Assembly: GCF_932276165.1 (NCBI RefSeq)
Contig: NC_064004.1
Span: forward strand, 1,064,001 to 1,128,000
Direction: 5' to 3'
DNA length: 64,000 bases
Origin: Plutella xylostella
Taxonomy: Eukaryota > Arthropoda > Insecta > Lepidoptera > Plutellidae
The translations under genes and the position numbers were made by a program. The notes beneath the pieces were generated by a model. It made no database searches and had not been told where the DNA came from. It worked only from the letters and a program-made list of their open reading frames with translations. Each line of letters starts with the position of its first letter. The first letter of the stretch is position 1. This document shows, in pieces, positions 63,200-64,000 of the stretch.

Positions 63200-63424
63200 A
63201 TACGTTCATAGAGAATGTTTCGAGTAATAATTTTCCCTGACACTGAAATGCGTACTAGTTATTATTCTGTGACTGCGTCGGACCTGTGAGAGCACAGAAG
63301 CAAAACTGCCCCCCTACATAACTTCTCTTCAAAAAAGATTTTACAATCAAGATAATCAAGATAAGGCCTTTTTTTAGAACCTAGCAGTAAGAACCAAGTA
63401 CCCAGAATGTAAAATTTATTTTAG

Positions 63425-63576
63425 ACTAGCTGTTCCCGCGAGCTTCGCTTCGCCTTAAAGAGTTTTCCCGTGGGAATTCCGGGATAAAAAGTAGCCTATG
63501 TTCTTTCTCAGGGTCTAGACCATGTGTATACCAAATTTCATTCAAATCCGTTCAGTAGTTTTGGCGTGAAAGAGTA

Positions 63577-63611
<35 letters not shown>

Positions 63612-63643
63612 CAGTTACTTTCGCATTTATAATATTAGTTAGG
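63425..63643. repeat. Interspersed repeat with (GACA)n, TTATAATATTAGT end
   Basis: Complete-looking copy of the family also seen at 8744-8942: TAGCTGTTCCCGCGAGCTTC start, (GACA)8 and a CATTTATAATATTAGTTAGG end. Confidence 0.88.
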
Positions 63644-63849
63644 ATTTTGGCCGAAAAAGCATTATATTATTGTTTCTAGGTTCTCCAAATAGGCATTACG
63701 TAGCTGATCTTCATTTTTACTTTTTAAAAAAACGCCACTGAAAAGAAGTTACGATTTTTTAAATGTTGGAAACGCAGGACAGGCGCAATACATTGCCTTT
63801 CAAGAGTGGCTCCACTGATATGTGCGAATGGGCCTTTAACGACAGTACC

Positions 63850-63985
63850 CGTCACGAAAATTCGAGCTAACGTATAGAATCGAATGCGAGTGCGACAACT
63901 GTCAATTTTATAGGTAAAAAGTGTTCGAAAGTGCTGTCAAGTTGCCACTAGTCGCACTCGCATTCGATTCTATATTGTTCGTGAT
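63850..63985. repeat. TCGCACTCGCATTCGATTCT inverted repeat, shared with 39155-39245
   Basis: ATAGAATCGAATGCGAGTGC (63876) and GCACTCGCATTCGATTCTAT (63954) are inverted ends of a small element. The AAAAAGTGTTCGAAAGTGCT core occurs in both loci. Confidence 0.7.
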
Positions 63986-64000
63986 CGCCCTGCAGTTTAG

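Overview
This is eukaryotic nuclear DNA, most likely from a moth or butterfly. It is AT-rich, has GT-AG introns, and is packed with lepidopteran-type interspersed repeats: tRNA-headed SINEs, RTE-type tails ending in ATG/GAT runs, and many palindromic MITEs. No species can be named from the sequence alone.

The only large host gene is an insulin-degrading enzyme (IDE, M16A zinc metalloprotease) on the + strand. I reconstruct 26 coding exons from 3202 to 35798. All splice phases agree and the coding length is 3006 nt (1001 aa plus stop), close to the human enzyme. To its left is the 3' end of a minus-strand gene of unknown function (two exons, 276-742). A candidate terminal exon of a small membrane protein lies at 37361-37589. 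The rest is mobile DNA or unassigned sequence.

Layout: 1-742, end of the minus-strand gene; 743-3179, intergenic with one MITE and a candidate IDE leader exon; 3180-35798, IDE. IDE introns hold a degraded non-LTR element (about 8960-14960) that itself carries a Tc1-type fold-back, SINE pieces, an apparently intact Mag-like Ty3/gypsy element on the minus strand (21387-25880) with identical 111-bp LTRs, a 1-kb TIR element with a nested SINE, and several MITEs. From 35.8 to 39.5 kb are MITEs and the candidate membrane-protein exon. A 14.3-kb block (39529-53873) has hAT-like ends and a perfect 8-bp target duplication, and encloses two further non-LTR elements and other insertions. From 53.9 to 64 kb are SINEs, MITEs, LINE tails and sequence I could not assign.

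The most unusual feature is inside IDE. Eight of its 26 exons have extra, mostly 5'-truncated copies in nearby introns, and nearly all copies keep the splice donor. Exon 13, which by position encodes the linker between the two halves of the enzyme, has grown into an eight-unit array of about 130-bp repeats; four extra units are open, phase-compatible 24-codon cassettes. Copies of exons 9 and 11 are also in frame and bounded by AG/GT. They may be debris or alternative exons; transcript data would decide.
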